Shown piece by piece: positions 26,202 to 35,561 of a stretch of 59,147 nucleotides of DNA (position 1 is the first letter of the stretch; each line of letters opens with the position of its first letter). The stretch is from Candidatus Endonucleibacter bathymodioli (GTDB taxonomy: Bacteria; Pseudomonadota; Gammaproteobacteria; Pseudomonadales; Endozoicomonadaceae): the NCBI GenBank assembly GCA_030674915.1, contig JASXSV010000020.1, positions 1-59,147 of the forward strand, given 5' to 3'. The notes below the pieces were generated by a model. It was not told the origin of the DNA. It worked only from the letters and a program-made list of their open reading frames with translations, and did not search any database. Made by a program: the position numbers and the translations under genes.

Positions 26202-27773
26202 ATGCCATTAATCACCATTATTGTTGCGGCTATTACTGCCATCGTTACGGTGATGCTCGCCTACTTTTTTAATCGGCAGCAGTCATTACACCATCGGGAG
26301 AGGTTGGAATTAAATGCCAGTCAGTGCAACAATCAGCTTGTAAAGATGGAGCAGGTAGAGGTGGCGCTGAACAATGAGCTGAGAATAATTAGGGATGAGA
26401 GGCAGGAGCTTTTACTTGAAAAACGACGCCTAGAGGTAAGTCTTGCAGGCGTTGAAATAAGATACTCTGAAAGCGCTAATGAGTTGGTTGAGCTTAAAAA
26501 TAGAATTATAGAGTATGAACGGAATTTCCAGAGAGTCTGCCAGATTGAGGGGCAAGCCAAAGAGCAGAGCATTCAGCTTGTTCATCTGCAATCAGAGAGA
26601 TTGGAGTTTCTGGATAAACTGGAAGCTGAACGTTTAGCCTGTACACAAGCAGAAAAGCATTCTCAAGAGTTAAAAACTCGATTAGAAGAGCAGCAAAGAC
26701 ACAATCAAATAGCAATTAAACAGCTTAATGAAAATAAGGATGTTTTGAAGCAAGAATTCAATAATCTTGCGAACGATATTTTTGAAGCTAAAGCAAAAAC
26801 TTTTTCAGATCAACATAAAGATCGTCTGGAGGGAACGCTAAAGCCGTTTAGGGATCAGCTTACCGATTTCAGAAGTAAAGTGGAAGAAGCAAGAAAGGAA
26901 GAGCATGCAGGACGTGCAGCATTAAAACAGCAGCTTGAAATGTTGCATTCATTAAATCAAAAAATCACTGATGAAGCGGGCAACCTTACCAGAGCGCTGA
27001 AAGGAGATAAAAAGCTTCAGGGTAGCTGGGGTGAACTGCAGGTAGAGAAAATCCTTGAAAGTAGTGGTTTGATAAAAGGCCGCGAATATGACAGAGAGCC
27101 TAACTTTAAGGATAATGAAGGGCAGAATAAGCGGCCAGACTTCGTCGTTTATCTTCCGGAGGGTAAGCATCTGATTATTGACTCAAAGGTATCTCTTGTT
27201 GACTACATGGATTATGTTAATTCAACTGTAGAAGCTATGAGAGAAAAGGCCTTGTCGAGGCACATTAATAGTATACGGAATCATATTAAAGGATTAAGTG
27301 AAAAAGGTTATTCAAAGTTGCCCAGCTTGCAGTCACCGGACTTCGTGTTTATGTTTATGCCCATTGAGCCGGCCTTTATGATTGCTTTTCAGTATGATCA
27401 GCAATTATTTAATGATGCTTTTGAATTAAGGATTGTTGTTGTGGCCCCAACAACGCTATTGGCAACATTAAGGACTGTGGCAAACTTATGGTCCATTGAA
27501 CGGCAAAACACTAATGCAAGAGCTTTAGCTGACAGAGCAGGTTCTGTATATGACAAACTCAGGGTGTTTGTTGATAAAATGGAAAGACTTGATGGTCAGT
27601 TATCTGTAGCTCGAGATACCTATGATGATGCCATGAACACCTTGAGACAGGGGCGAGGAAATCTTATGTCCCAAGCTAATGAATTTATGAACCTTGGTGT
27701 TAGGGTCAAAAAGGAATTTTCTCAGCAAACATTGAGTGCTGCTGACCTGAGGTCAGACAGCACCCTGGAATAG
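26202..27773 (+). CDS. rmuC: DNA recombination protein RmuC
   Basis: A membrane-anchored protein of the PD-(D/E)XK-like RmuC family, which limits recombination at inverted repeats. With the ATG at 26202 (ribosome site aggaag) it has 523 residues; the open frame extends 14 codons further. One N-terminal helix (PLITIIVAAITAIVTVMLAYFF) is followed by a long coiled coil to about residue 200. The conserved nuclease-like core is LQGSWGELQVEKILESSGL, RPDFVVYLPEGKHLIIDSKVSLVDY and PDFVFMFMPIEPAF. Its activity on inverted repeats is of interest in a genome rich in small palindromic elements. Confidence 0.93.
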   Translation: MPLITIIVAAITAIVTVMLAYFFNRQQSLHHRERLELNASQCNNQLVKMEQVEVALNNELRIIRDERQELLLEKRRLEVSLAGVEIRYSESANELVELKNRIIEYERNFQRVCQIEGQAKEQSIQLVHLQSERLEFLDKLEAERLACTQAEKHSQELKTRLEEQQRHNQIAIKQLNENKDVLKQEFNNLANDIFEAKAKTFSDQHKDRLEGTLKPFRDQLTDFRSKVEEARKEEHAGRAALKQQLEMLHSLNQKITDEAGNLTRALKGDKKLQGSWGELQVEKILESSGLIKGREYDREPNFKDNEGQNKRPDFVVYLPEGKHLIIDSKVSLVDYMDYVNSTVEAMREKALSRHINSIRNHIKGLSEKGYSKLPSLQSPDFVFMFMPIEPAFMIAFQYDQQLFNDAFELRIVVVAPTTLLATLRTVANLWSIERQNTNARALADRAGSVYDKLRVFVDKMERLDGQLSVARDTYDDAMNTLRQGRGNLMSQANEFMNLGVRVKKEFSQQTLSAADLRSDSTLE

Positions 27774-27786
27774 ACAGTTACGGCCA

Positions 27787-28917
27787 TTAGCAGTCTGTTC
27801 GTATTTCGCCGTCAGGAGTGGTGTTACTGTTTTTGTTGGATGGCCATTGAATGTCTAAAGTGCGGGTTGGGAAAGCGATATCTGCACCATGTTTATGAAT
27901 AATTTGTGCTGTATGTAATAGTATGTTTTCTTGTATTCTCAAGAAATCTTCGTATTGTGTGCATGCGGCAAAACAGTATATCTGTATATCTATAGACGAT
28001 GCACCAAACCCTATAAGTCTAACTTCAAGAGCCTTTTGTAAGTCTATTTCTCCGCAATTGTGGATATACCAAGTTATTTCTTTCGTTATTTCTTGAAGAC
28101 TATTCAAATCTTGGTATCGCAAGCCTACAAATTGTTTTATTCTACGGCTAGTTATTCGAGAAGGGTTTATAACGGCTGAATTACCAAACATGCCGTTGGG
28201 GACATAGATAGGCTGCCGTTCATAGTTTCTGATCCGTGTTTTGCGCCAGCCTATTTCCTCAACCCAGCCCTCAACATCGGAACCCATTACTTTGATTTTT
28301 TCACCGACATGAAAAGGCCGATCAAGGTATAAGACCAGTCCACCAAACAGGTTAGTCAGCATATCTTTAGCTGCTAGGCCTACGGCCAAACCACCAATCC
28401 CTCCGAAAGCCAATAGTCCAGAGATGCTTATCCCTGCACTTTGAAGAAGCATCATACTAAAGGCAATAATGATTAATAGGTGTGAAATTTTATAAAGTAC
28501 TTCCGCTGTATTGGCGTTAAGCGTGCTGCCACTGAACTGATTAGCTTGGAGGTTTCGATAGCTGCTATTTATCAAGCTGAGAAGAAACCATGCCAATAGT
28601 AAGATGATAGCAATACGCTGAATAAGAGGGGTGGCATGTAAAATTGGTAAATCAGTAAAAGTGAGAGTGAGATTAAGAATCCAGCCCAAGGCTATTATCC
28701 AGATTGATAAGCTCAGAGGCAGTCGAGCGGCTTTCACGATAGCGTTAATGTATGGGCTTTTTTTAATATCAACACGCTGTGATAGGTGTGCAAGAAAGCG
28801 GCGAGCCATATAACTAAGAGCGAAGGTTAGTATTATAATAACCAGGAATTGACTAATCCAGGGGATGTGAACGTGGCAGTATTCTTGTAAAAACGGACTC
28901 ACTTTATCTAACCACAT
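27787..28917 (-). CDS. MscS-family mechanosensitive channel
   Basis: A 376-residue inner-membrane protein. Five hydrophobic helices span about 18-175. The pore-lining third helix of the MscS domain is GLLAFGGIGGLAVGLAAKDML (about 166-186), followed by TNLFGGLVLYLDRPFHVGEKI, then the beta domain VEGWVEEIGWRKTRIRNYERQPIYVPN and the alpha/beta C-terminal domain. The extra N-terminal helices place it with the larger YnaI/YbdG-type channels rather than E. coli MscS. It opens under membrane tension to release solutes. It converges with rmuC, 13 bp apart. Confidence 0.92.
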   Translation of the reverse strand: MWLDKVSPFLQEYCHVHIPWISQFLVIIILTFALSYMARRFLAHLSQRVDIKKSPYINAIVKAARLPLSLSIWIIALGWILNLTLTFTDLPILHATPLIQRIAIILLLAWFLLSLINSSYRNLQANQFSGSTLNANTAEVLYKISHLLIIIAFSMMLLQSAGISISGLLAFGGIGGLAVGLAAKDMLTNLFGGLVLYLDRPFHVGEKIKVMGSDVEGWVEEIGWRKTRIRNYERQPIYVPNGMFGNSAVINPSRITSRRIKQFVGLRYQDLNSLQEITKEITWYIHNCGEIDLQKALEVRLIGFGASSIDIQIYCFAACTQYEDFLRIQENILLHTAQIIHKHGADIAFPTRTLDIQWPSNKNSNTTPDGEIRTDC

Positions 28918-29077
28918 GTATTTCTACTCAAATATCAAAAAAAGGTTATATCCAAAATAGTTGGATATGCTAGTTAGGTGGGGATCGAACGCCAACGTAC
29001 TCTTAGATGGCTAAGTGTGCTTGAGGTATGCTAGAGACTTTGCATTTATTAAAAAGCCGTACGGCCTAAAAACAATG

Positions 29078-29193
29078 GATACCCATTCGCATTGAGTCTG
29101 TTGACAGCTATAACGCACCCGCGCACCTACAAGTGATAAGTGATCTCATTGGTGGGGCTCGTTTGCCGCCTACGCGCACTTTAACGGGTATAG
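29078..29193 (+). repeat. R1 dispersed repeat, both ends intact
   Basis: It starts ggatacccattcgc and ends ttaacgggtata, the clearest case of the inverted ends. The interior has cacctacaagtgataagtg, gctcgtttgccgcctacgcgc. It lies in the gap 28918-29260, in which I see nothing else. Confidence 0.8.
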
Positions 29194-29260
29194 GTGGATA
29201 GACTGCGAAGTCTCAGCCACTCCTAGAAGTTTCTCATTACAGAAACTCGGAATAAGTTTT

Positions 29261-29752
29261 TTAGCAATCATTTGTTTGCAATTGCCCTAGTTTAGGTGCT
29301 AGCTCACTTAATGCTTTTCTATAAACCTCCCTTTTAAATGAAATGACTTGGCCCAGAGGATACCAATAAGTTACCCATCGCCAGCAGTCGAATTCTGGGT
29401 TGCTAGAATAATCTACTCGTATGCAGTCATTATTACGCAACAGGTTTAGCAAAAACCATTTTTGCTTTTGTCCAATACACAAGGGGTGTTGTTCTTTGCG
29501 AACTAAGTGATTAGGCAGTAGATATCGGAGCCATCCACGAGTACATGCCAGTATCTCAACACTTTCCGGCGGAATTCCTACTTCCTCGTAAAGCTCTCTA
29601 TACATAGCCTGTTCTGGTGTTTCAGAAGAATTGATGCCTCCCTGAGGGAACTGCCATGCATCCTGATTGACTCGACGAGCCCATAAAACCTGTCTGAGGT
29701 GATTTGCTAGGATAATACCCACATTGGGTCTGAATCCATCTGAATCAATCAC
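29261..29752 (-). CDS. rppH: RNA 5'-pyrophosphohydrolase RppH
   Basis: A Nudix hydrolase that removes pyrophosphate from mRNA 5' ends and starts RNase E decay. I choose the GTG at 29752, giving 163 residues starting (M)[14 protein letters not shown], which aligns with E. coli MIDDDGYRPNVGI; the open frame runs 14 codons further upstream. The Nudix box is [23 protein letters not shown]. Conserved C-terminal features are [32 protein letters not shown] and EVYRKAL. The basic tail of E. coli RppH is missing. Confidence 0.95.
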   Translation of the reverse strand: MIDSDGFRPNVGIILANHLRQVLWARRVNQDAWQFPQGGINSSETPEQAMYRELYEEVGIPPESVEILACTRGWLRYLLPNHLVRKEQHPLCIGQKQKWFLLNLLRNNDCIRVDYSSNPEFDCWRWVTYWYPLGQVISFKREVYRKALSELAPKLGQLQTNDC

Positions 29753-29880
29753 ACAAAAGACCACCCAAATATAATATTTTCGATATTGTGTCATAAAAAG
29801 TATTGATACCGCAAATCATGATGCGAACCGTCATGTTTAATCATAGAAATAGTTTGGCAAAACCAGATTATACTAGGTGT

Positions 29881-29989
29881 CATTGACGGTGTAGTAGGAG
29901 GCATATGGGTTAGCACCATAAGCCTACGAGCAGGAGAAAGTTGTGGCGTCAAAAACCTCACATCTTCAACGGTAACGGTTAGAGCCTGG
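29881..29989 (-). repeat. R1 dispersed repeat copy
   Basis: Reverse copy. The minus strand reads gttgaagatgtgaggtttttgac, cctgctcgtaggcttatgg and gcctcctactac. It occupies the gap upstream of the GH84 gene (29753-30135), which otherwise shows only a strong aggaggg ribosome site. Confidence 0.6.
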
Positions 29990-30135
29990 GTGTTTTCACC
30001 AGCATTACTCTTTGCTAGAGTGTTCTCTCATGAGTAGACGGAGCTATTTAAACAGAGTAGGATTTTGCGCATAACAAAGGCAAGACAGTTTTTTCTGTCA
30101 AATAGTTTTGATTGTTATTAGGAGGGTGAAAAGCA

Positions 30136-31197
30136 ATGTCTTTTGCCTATGGTGTGATTGAAGGGTTTTATGATCAAAAAAAGAGCTGGAATTGTCAGGT
30201 CCGTCATGATTATGTGGATTTTTGTGAAAGGAAAGGCTTTGGTTTTTTTATCTATGCGCCTAAGAATGATCCATTTCTTCGAGAACAGTGGCGTGATCCT
30301 TGGCCTGAAGCAGAGCTAGAAAACCTAAAAGCGTTAAGTCATGCTTTTCAGGAAAAAGGTATGGATTTTGGTATTGGCTTTACCCCTTTTGAGGTTCATA
30401 CCCTTGATAATCAAACTAAAGGACTGCTGCGAACGAAGTTGGCGTTAATCAATAGTATCAAGCCTACAATGCTATCCATTTTATTTGATGATTTTTGTAA
30501 TGATATTCCTAATCTAGCTAAGATACAGTCAGATATTGCGGAGTTTATTGCATGTGAAAGTAATGCCGAGAAGTTTCAAGTAGTAGGCACCTACTACTCC
30601 AGAGACCAACTTCTTACTAGAACTTACGGACCTAAACCAGAGCATTATTGGGCTGAGATGGGGGCTGCGCTAGATCCCCAGTTTGAAATTTTTTGGACTG
30701 GAGATCATGTTATTTCAATGGGTTATGATGAGTCAGGGTTAGCTCGTATGACAGAGCTGTTCCAGCGCAAGCCTTTTATTTGGGATAACTATCCGGTAAA
30801 TGATCCCACATGGCTGAAGCAACGTCTGCGTATTTACTCGTTTACTGGTCGACCGTGGAGATTGTCAGAATGGAGCAGCGGCCATGCAGTGAACCCAATG
30901 ATTCAGCCACGATTGTCTATGATTCCGCTTGCTACTTTAGCCGATATTTATCGTCAGAAGGATCAATTCTCTGCAAATGAGTCTTTTAAATCTGTGCTTC
31001 ATGACTTATGTGGGAATGAACTTGCTAACACCATACAGAGCAATTTATTGTATTTTACAGAAATGGGTGGTGATAATTTCACGCCTTCTACCATCAAGCG
31101 CTTGAAAGATGAGTTTGGTAAGTTTGATGACCTAGCACAATTACCCTATACGAAGGAGGTGCTTGCGTGGCTAGATGGTATTTCAGGGGGGGGCTAA
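30136..31197 (+). CDS. GH84 beta-N-acetylglucosaminidase (O-GlcNAcase/NagJ-like)
   Basis: A 353-residue single-domain protein matching the catalytic domain of human O-GlcNAcase and clostridial NagJ. It begins with the strand motif YGVIEGFYDQKKSW (5-18), followed by GFFIYAPKNDPFLREQWRDPWP (36-57). The catalytic aspartate pair is in LSILFDDFCND (D118-D119), which perform substrate-assisted hydrolysis in this family. FEIFWTGDHVIS and PFIWDNYPVNDP supply the expected sugar-binding Asn/Asp, and LSMIPLATLADIY closes the barrel. There is no Sec signal and no accessory domain, so it is cytoplasmic unless secreted another way. Bacteria have no general O-GlcNAc on proteins; a host-protein substrate is plausible but inferred. 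The aggaggg ribosome site is excellent. Confidence 0.9.
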   Translation: MSFAYGVIEGFYDQKKSWNCQVRHDYVDFCERKGFGFFIYAPKNDPFLREQWRDPWPEAELENLKALSHAFQEKGMDFGIGFTPFEVHTLDNQTKGLLRTKLALINSIKPTMLSILFDDFCNDIPNLAKIQSDIAEFIACESNAEKFQVVGTYYSRDQLLTRTYGPKPEHYWAEMGAALDPQFEIFWTGDHVISMGYDESGLARMTELFQRKPFIWDNYPVNDPTWLKQRLRIYSFTGRPWRLSEWSSGHAVNPMIQPRLSMIPLATLADIYRQKDQFSANESFKSVLHDLCGNELANTIQSNLLYFTEMGGDNFTPSTIKRLKDEFGKFDDLAQLPYTKEVLAWLDGISGGG

Positions 31198-31394
31198 GTT
31201 GCCTATGCCCTAGCAATTGAAAATGTAGATAAAACAGAGGTGTGATGTAGGTACCTATATCTCTTTAAGTATGCAGGTACACTGGAAGGGGTGTATATAG
31301 AGGAGTATGCCTGGAGATACGGTATAATTCTTTTTTTACAGCGGGTTTCAAGGTGCCAGATTGGTGGAAATCCAGCTTCCATATTTACTTATAA

Positions 31395-31457
31395 CTGTTA
31401 CAGACTGGAGGCGAGGACAGTCAACAACCTCACTCTGTCAAAGGGGAATGGGTATAA
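31395..31457 (-). repeat. Partial R1 dispersed repeat
   Basis: Only the left third is left. On the minus strand it reads tatacccattcccctttg, then gagtgaggttgttgactgtcctc, with GAGG/CCTC still able to pair. The gap 31198-31514 has nothing else I can name. Confidence 0.7.
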
Positions 31458-31514
31458 ATTAGTCAAAATGTGGTACTAACGTTAATCTCATTCGCAAACG
31501 GATATATGCAATAA

Positions 31515-31979
31515 ATGACATTAGAAAAACGCTGCGCATCTGGTCATCCAAGGGATTTGCCGGAAAGTGCTAGAAATCTTATCAAAAAGCTGGAAGCCCG
31601 TCCTGAAAGTGAAATAATGGGTTCTGAAGCGTTACGAGTTGTCCGCTTGGTGTGGCCTAAAGCGTTTATGGTTTCTTTTCCTAAACCTTTGAAAATAGGG
31701 ATACACAAAGATATGAAAAGGAGTAACTGTATTCCTGCTCATATTATTGGTGTTGCCCTACGGTTTTTTACAAGGATTGAGCGTTACTTGGTAGCCATTA
31801 AGCCTGGTGCGGCAAGAATTGATCTTAATGGGAAGGTGGCTGGTAAGGTAAGGCTTAGCGAGGCTGTTGACGCTGAAATTAAACTCTTTAGGGGTAGCTC
31901 TGATAGCTGTGAACCGGTCGAGCGCACCCGTATTATTATTAGTAAGATCAGGCTGCTTGCTGTTAAAAAAGCAAAGTAA
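31515..31979 (+). CDS. ProQ/FinO-domain RNA-binding protein
   Basis: A 154-residue protein whose residues about 45-125 match the ProQ/FinO RNA-chaperone domain. WPKAFMVSFPKPLKIGIHKDM corresponds to 'FP..F.....kPLkiGI..dl'. LRFFTRIERYLVAIKPGAARIDLNGKVAGKV corresponds to 'l..y....YL.a...ga.RvdLdG..ag.V'. The domain binds structured RNAs, often 3' hairpins and sRNAs. The N-terminal 40 residues are charged. The start is not backed by a clear ribosome site; an ATG at codon 35 is an alternative that keeps the domain. The gene stands alone. Confidence 0.82.
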   Translation: MTLEKRCASGHPRDLPESARNLIKKLEARPESEIMGSEALRVVRLVWPKAFMVSFPKPLKIGIHKDMKRSNCIPAHIIGVALRFFTRIERYLVAIKPGAARIDLNGKVAGKVRLSEAVDAEIKLFRGSSDSCEPVERTRIIISKIRLLAVKKAK

Positions 31980-32894
31980 TGTAGGAGATTTGCAGAGTTT
32001 GGCTCTATTCTAGCTAAAGGATACCGATAAGTTAGTTATAGACAGATCTCATTGGACATAAAAGATATCATATTTACATCATAATGAAAGTAAGTCTCCG
32101 TTAAAATGAAATGACCAGCTTATGGAGTAGAATCCCTGTCGGTAACAAGCATGGGACTGAAATGTAATAAAGGATTGAGAGGGTATATATCCGTTACAAT
32201 TTTCGGAGGGAGTAGCTGACAAATAAGCAAGGCCTCATAATCTTGGGAGTAACGGTGCGCGGTGCGCGATGGGAGTGGATCTAGCTACTTACAAAATTAT
32301 CTATTGACTCAATTAATGAGACGAGAAGTTTTTTAGCAGATTAAAGTATTTATAAAGTTTGGGGTTATTGGGGTTATTGGGGTTATATAGTTACACTCAT
32401 TCAGCGTGAGTTAAGTCTTTAGAAGTTGTATATTAATTGAAACCTAATTAAGACGTTTCGCTATACTATGGAGGAGTATGCCATTTTATTTTTTTGATAA
32501 AAGTCAATTAAGGATTGCCAGTCAGTCATGGTGTAAGCGTTATGGATATTATGATAACGACCAAATAAAAAATGTGAGTTGTATAGATGAGGGACTATAT
32601 TATCGATATATGTATAGGTGACTGGAATGAAGGTGCTGTGGTGGTTAAGGCCCTGAAACGTGAGTTGCGTCAAATACTTTCATATAATAATTGTTCTCCT
32701 GACAGGTAAGTATGCAAATTTATGACTACCGCATAGGTAAGCTATATAAGAAATTAAAAATGAAAAGTAAAAATGACTACCTTATATAATTTTCCGAGCA
32801 TGAAATTATATAAGGGGTAGTAATTATATTTGCTTGCAGCGTGATTACGTTGCACTTATTACTTGAGGGAGTGCCTTTCTTGTTTGGGGAAATA
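31980..32894. other. Long gap upstream of the pilus cluster
   Basis: No gene is supported, although a 70-codon minus-strand frame (32461-32673) is open. The nonamer ggggttatt is repeated about three times at 32361-32386. The rest is AT-rich, and the stretch before 32895 should hold the promoter of the pilin operon. Confidence 0.5.
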
Positions 32895-33419
32895 ATGGAT
32901 TTATATCATGAAAAAGGATTTTCATTACTAGAAATAATAGTGACACTTGTAATTGCCACGATTATTGTGTCTTTAGCAGCTCCGAGCATGAAGTCGCTGA
33001 TCGCTGATCGACGTATTGTTATGGCTACGGAACAAATATACAAAAGCATAGTATTGTCCCGAAGTGAAGCAGTAAAAAGAGGTGTTTTTGTTAGTCTTTG
33101 TCGTGCGGCTAACGTTAGTCAGTGTGCACCAAACGGAGAGGACTGGGCATCAGGATGGCTAATATTCACGGATAAAAATAGGAATGGTTATATGGATGTG
33201 GGTGATGAGCTAATTCGTGTACAGCAAGCAGTATCTTCATCGATTAGCATTATCTGGAATCGAGGCAAGTATCTGCGGTTTAACAGCAGGGGGGTGGCTA
33301 TTGATGCAGGCACGTTCACTTTGTGTGGAAAAATTACTGACAGCGATGCTATGCGCACAATAAGTGTCAGTATGACCGGAAGAGCACGGGTGGCAAAACC
33401 GGACAGTTGCGATGGGTGA
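32895..33419 (+). CDS. fimT: Minor pilin FimT/GspH type
   Basis: A type IV pilus minor pilin, about 174 residues from the ATG at 32895 (ggggaa upstream); 18 earlier codons are open but unlikely. The prepilin peptidase site is HEKG/FSLLEIIVTLVIA with the +5 glutamate. The GspH/FimT globular domain has the typical ADRRIVMATEQIYKSIVLSRSEAVKRG, then CRA.....CAPNGEDWASGWLIFTDKNRNG and a final CGK-type disulfide segment. It should help initiate pilus assembly at the tip with PilVWX and PilY1. It is the first gene of the operon and overlaps the open frame of pilV. Confidence 0.88.
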   Translation: MDLYHEKGFSLLEIIVTLVIATIIVSLAAPSMKSLIADRRIVMATEQIYKSIVLSRSEAVKRGVFVSLCRAANVSQCAPNGEDWASGWLIFTDKNRNGYMDVGDELIRVQQAVSSSISIIWNRGKYLRFNSRGVAIDAGTFTLCGKITDSDAMRTISVSMTGRARVAKPDSCDG

Positions 33420-33444
33420 CTTGATGAGCAGCAGAGGAGGCAGA

Positions 33445-33936
33445 GTGATAAAAAACAAAAAAAGTGAGTTGGGTTTTGGGTTAATGGAAGTACTGGTGTC
33501 TTTTTTTGTGCTTGCTGTTGGTATTCTTGGTATGGCAGGCCTTCATAGTCGTAGTATGCAGTATAACCATATGGCTTACCTGCAGTCTCGGGGAGTAATT
33601 ATTGCTACGGATATGCTTAATCGTATTCGAATTAATAAAGCTCAGGCACTAACAACTAATAATTATGTTGTTGGGGCTAATGATGCTGTTCCTGCATCTT
33701 GTTCCAGTACAGACTATACGGATAGTTGTGAAGCAAGTTCGTGTTTACCAGATCAGCTTGCTCAGTATGATATCAGTCAATGGAAATTCAATATTTCATG
33801 CCAGTTGCCAGATGCTAATGGGGTAATAACCTATGAAGAGTACGGTGATCATCGTATTTATATTATTTTATTGTCTTTCGAAAATAAAGTGGGGGAGTTT
33901 AAGCTAAACGATCTGATAATAAGGAGCGTTATATGA
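33445..33936 (+). CDS. pilV: Minor pilin PilV type
   Basis: About 163 residues from the GTG at 33445, preceded by gaggagg; an ATG at 33412 inside fimT is the longest option. The prepilin site is SELG/FGLMEVLVSFFVLAVGILGMAGL with the +5 glutamate, the classic PilV start. MAYLQSRGVIIATDMLNRIRIN follows as in other PilV proteins, then a cysteine pair in the globular part. Its stop overlaps the pilW start (ATGA). Confidence 0.9.
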   Translation: MIKNKKSELGFGLMEVLVSFFVLAVGILGMAGLHSRSMQYNHMAYLQSRGVIIATDMLNRIRINKAQALTTNNYVVGANDAVPASCSSTDYTDSCEASSCLPDQLAQYDISQWKFNISCQLPDANGVITYEEYGDHRIYIILLSFENKVGEFKLNDLIIRSVI

Positions 33937-34982
33937 TTCTAAGTCATGAGGGTTTCTCCCTGGTAGAAGTCCTGGTAAGTTTATTGCTTGGAATGATCTT
34001 AATTACAAGTGCCGGACAGCTTTTGGTGTCTACTAATAAGACTTATGTGTTGCAGGATGAGCTTGTTCGTATTCAGGAAAGTGCCAGGGTTACTCTTGAT
34101 CTTCTTACTAGGAATGTGAGAATGGCTGCCTATACTGGTTGTCCCTCGTGGACGAATTTGGGTAATGCTCTTTTTAGTGATAAGCCTAGTAGGTTATGGA
34201 TGGCGCATTTTGATAAAGGGATTATAGGAATTTCTGCAGGAACCAGTGCCAAAAACTCAGTGGATAATAAGGCTGTCTCTGAGGCGATTGTTATTCATAA
34301 GGTTGACTGGGAAGGAAGTATTCCTGTTGCCAGTCAGGATAATGCCTCCATGCTTATTACTCTTCAAGCAAGGCATGATTTCAATCAGGGTGATTTGTTG
34401 GCCCTTGTTAGTCAGGATTGCAAACAGATTTCTATTTTTATTGCTGGGTCTAGTACCAGTGGGGCAAAGGTTTCTTATTCAACGATTTCAAGTGAATCTT
34501 TATATAACTGTACACATCGTCATCAAGGTTCTTTTAATTGTATGGAATCACAGCGGGGAGAAAAACTGTTTGATCATAGTCAATCTCAGTTAGTACCAGT
34601 TTCATCCGCAGCTTATTATATTCGTAATAATAATGGTATACCAACACTGTATATGAAGAGAGGTGGTGAAGCAGTTTCTGGCAGAGGGCTGGCGGCGGAA
34701 GCTTTAGTTGAAGGTGTTGAGGAGCTAAGGGTATTTTACGGTTATGATGCTGATAATGATGGTATCGTTAATCAATACCTTTTATCTTCTGATATACCAC
34801 TATATAGTGATGAATGGAAAAACATAGTCAGTGTTAAAATTGAGATTCTGATTAGAAGTTATAGAGAAATTTCTCCTCAGCCCCAGACTTATTTTTTTGC
34901 TGGCTCTGATATTACCTCAGATGATAAATATATTCGCAGATCTTTTATGGCTACTATTGAGCTCAGAAATAGGGTGCCTTAA
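33933..34982 (+). CDS. pilW: Minor pilin PilW type
   Basis: A 349-residue prepilin. The cleavage site is SHEG/FSLVEVLVSLLLGMILITSAG. The PilW pattern ESARVTLDLLTRNVRMAAYTGC follows at about 47-68, and near the C-terminus VEGVEELRVFYGYDADNDGIV, the family's conserved segment. The aaggag ribosome site lies inside the end of pilV and the genes overlap by four bases. It is part of the tip complex with PilV, PilX and PilY1. Confidence 0.92.
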   Translation: MILSHEGFSLVEVLVSLLLGMILITSAGQLLVSTNKTYVLQDELVRIQESARVTLDLLTRNVRMAAYTGCPSWTNLGNALFSDKPSRLWMAHFDKGIIGISAGTSAKNSVDNKAVSEAIVIHKVDWEGSIPVASQDNASMLITLQARHDFNQGDLLALVSQDCKQISIFIAGSSTSGAKVSYSTISSESLYNCTHRHQGSFNCMESQRGEKLFDHSQSQLVPVSSAAYYIRNNNGIPTLYMKRGGEAVSGRGLAAEALVEGVEELRVFYGYDADNDGIVNQYLLSSDIPLYSDEWKNIVSVKIEILIRSYREISPQPQTYFFAGSDITSDDKYIRRSFMATIELRNRVP

Positions 34983-35528
34983 ATGGAGCAGCATGGAAGC
35001 GTGTTATTTATTAGCCTAGTGTTTTTGCTGATTTTGACGTTAGTCGGCGTTACTGCAATGAACTCTTTAAATATTGAAGTAAAGATTGCAGGTAATTATA
35101 ACGATCAGCAGCTTGCTTTTTATGCTGGTGAGGCAACGTTACTTGATGCTGAAAAATATATTGCTGAAACTGATTTCGATGTTACTGAATTTACATCTGA
35201 GTGTGATAATGGACTGTGCTTTAGTGGTAGGCATGTTAATGATATTTCAAATTGTAGTGCTAATTCTGTTTCACCATGGCGGGAACAAGATTTATGGAAG
35301 GACAGTGCTAGAGTAAAAAAAGTTGATCTGGATTTTGACGGGATGATTTTTCATGGTTGGTATATTATTGAGTTTCGCTGTTATTTGCCTAAGGATCATG
35401 ACGGGCTAAGTCCAGATATAACCAATATCAATGAGTGGTCTAGATTTTTTAGAATAACGGCGAGAGCCGGTGGAAGTTTAGGGAATGCACGAGTAATGTT
35501 GCAGAGCACTTATAAAAAAAATATTTGA
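34983..35528 (+). CDS. pilX: Minor pilin PilX type
   Basis: 181 residues, starting directly after the pilW stop. The N-terminus MEQHG/SVLFISLVFLLILTLVGVTAM matches PilX, which lacks the +5 glutamate, and is followed by IAGNYNDQQLAFYAGEATLLDAE, the family hallmark. A pair of cysteines (SECDNGLCFSG) could form the known disulfide. PilX, PilV and PilW connect PilY1 to the pilus. Confidence 0.9.
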   Translation: MEQHGSVLFISLVFLLILTLVGVTAMNSLNIEVKIAGNYNDQQLAFYAGEATLLDAEKYIAETDFDVTEFTSECDNGLCFSGRHVNDISNCSANSVSPWREQDLWKDSARVKKVDLDFDGMIFHGWYIIEFRCYLPKDHDGLSPDITNINEWSRFFRITARAGGSLGNARVMLQSTYKKNI

Positions 35529-35561
35529 GACGGTGTTCTGGTGGATTAGGGGTAGGTGTTT

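Noticed and set aside
32461..32673. 70-codon minus-strand open frame
   Set aside because: No recognisable domain, no ribosome site and no conserved neighbour, so it is not supported as a gene.
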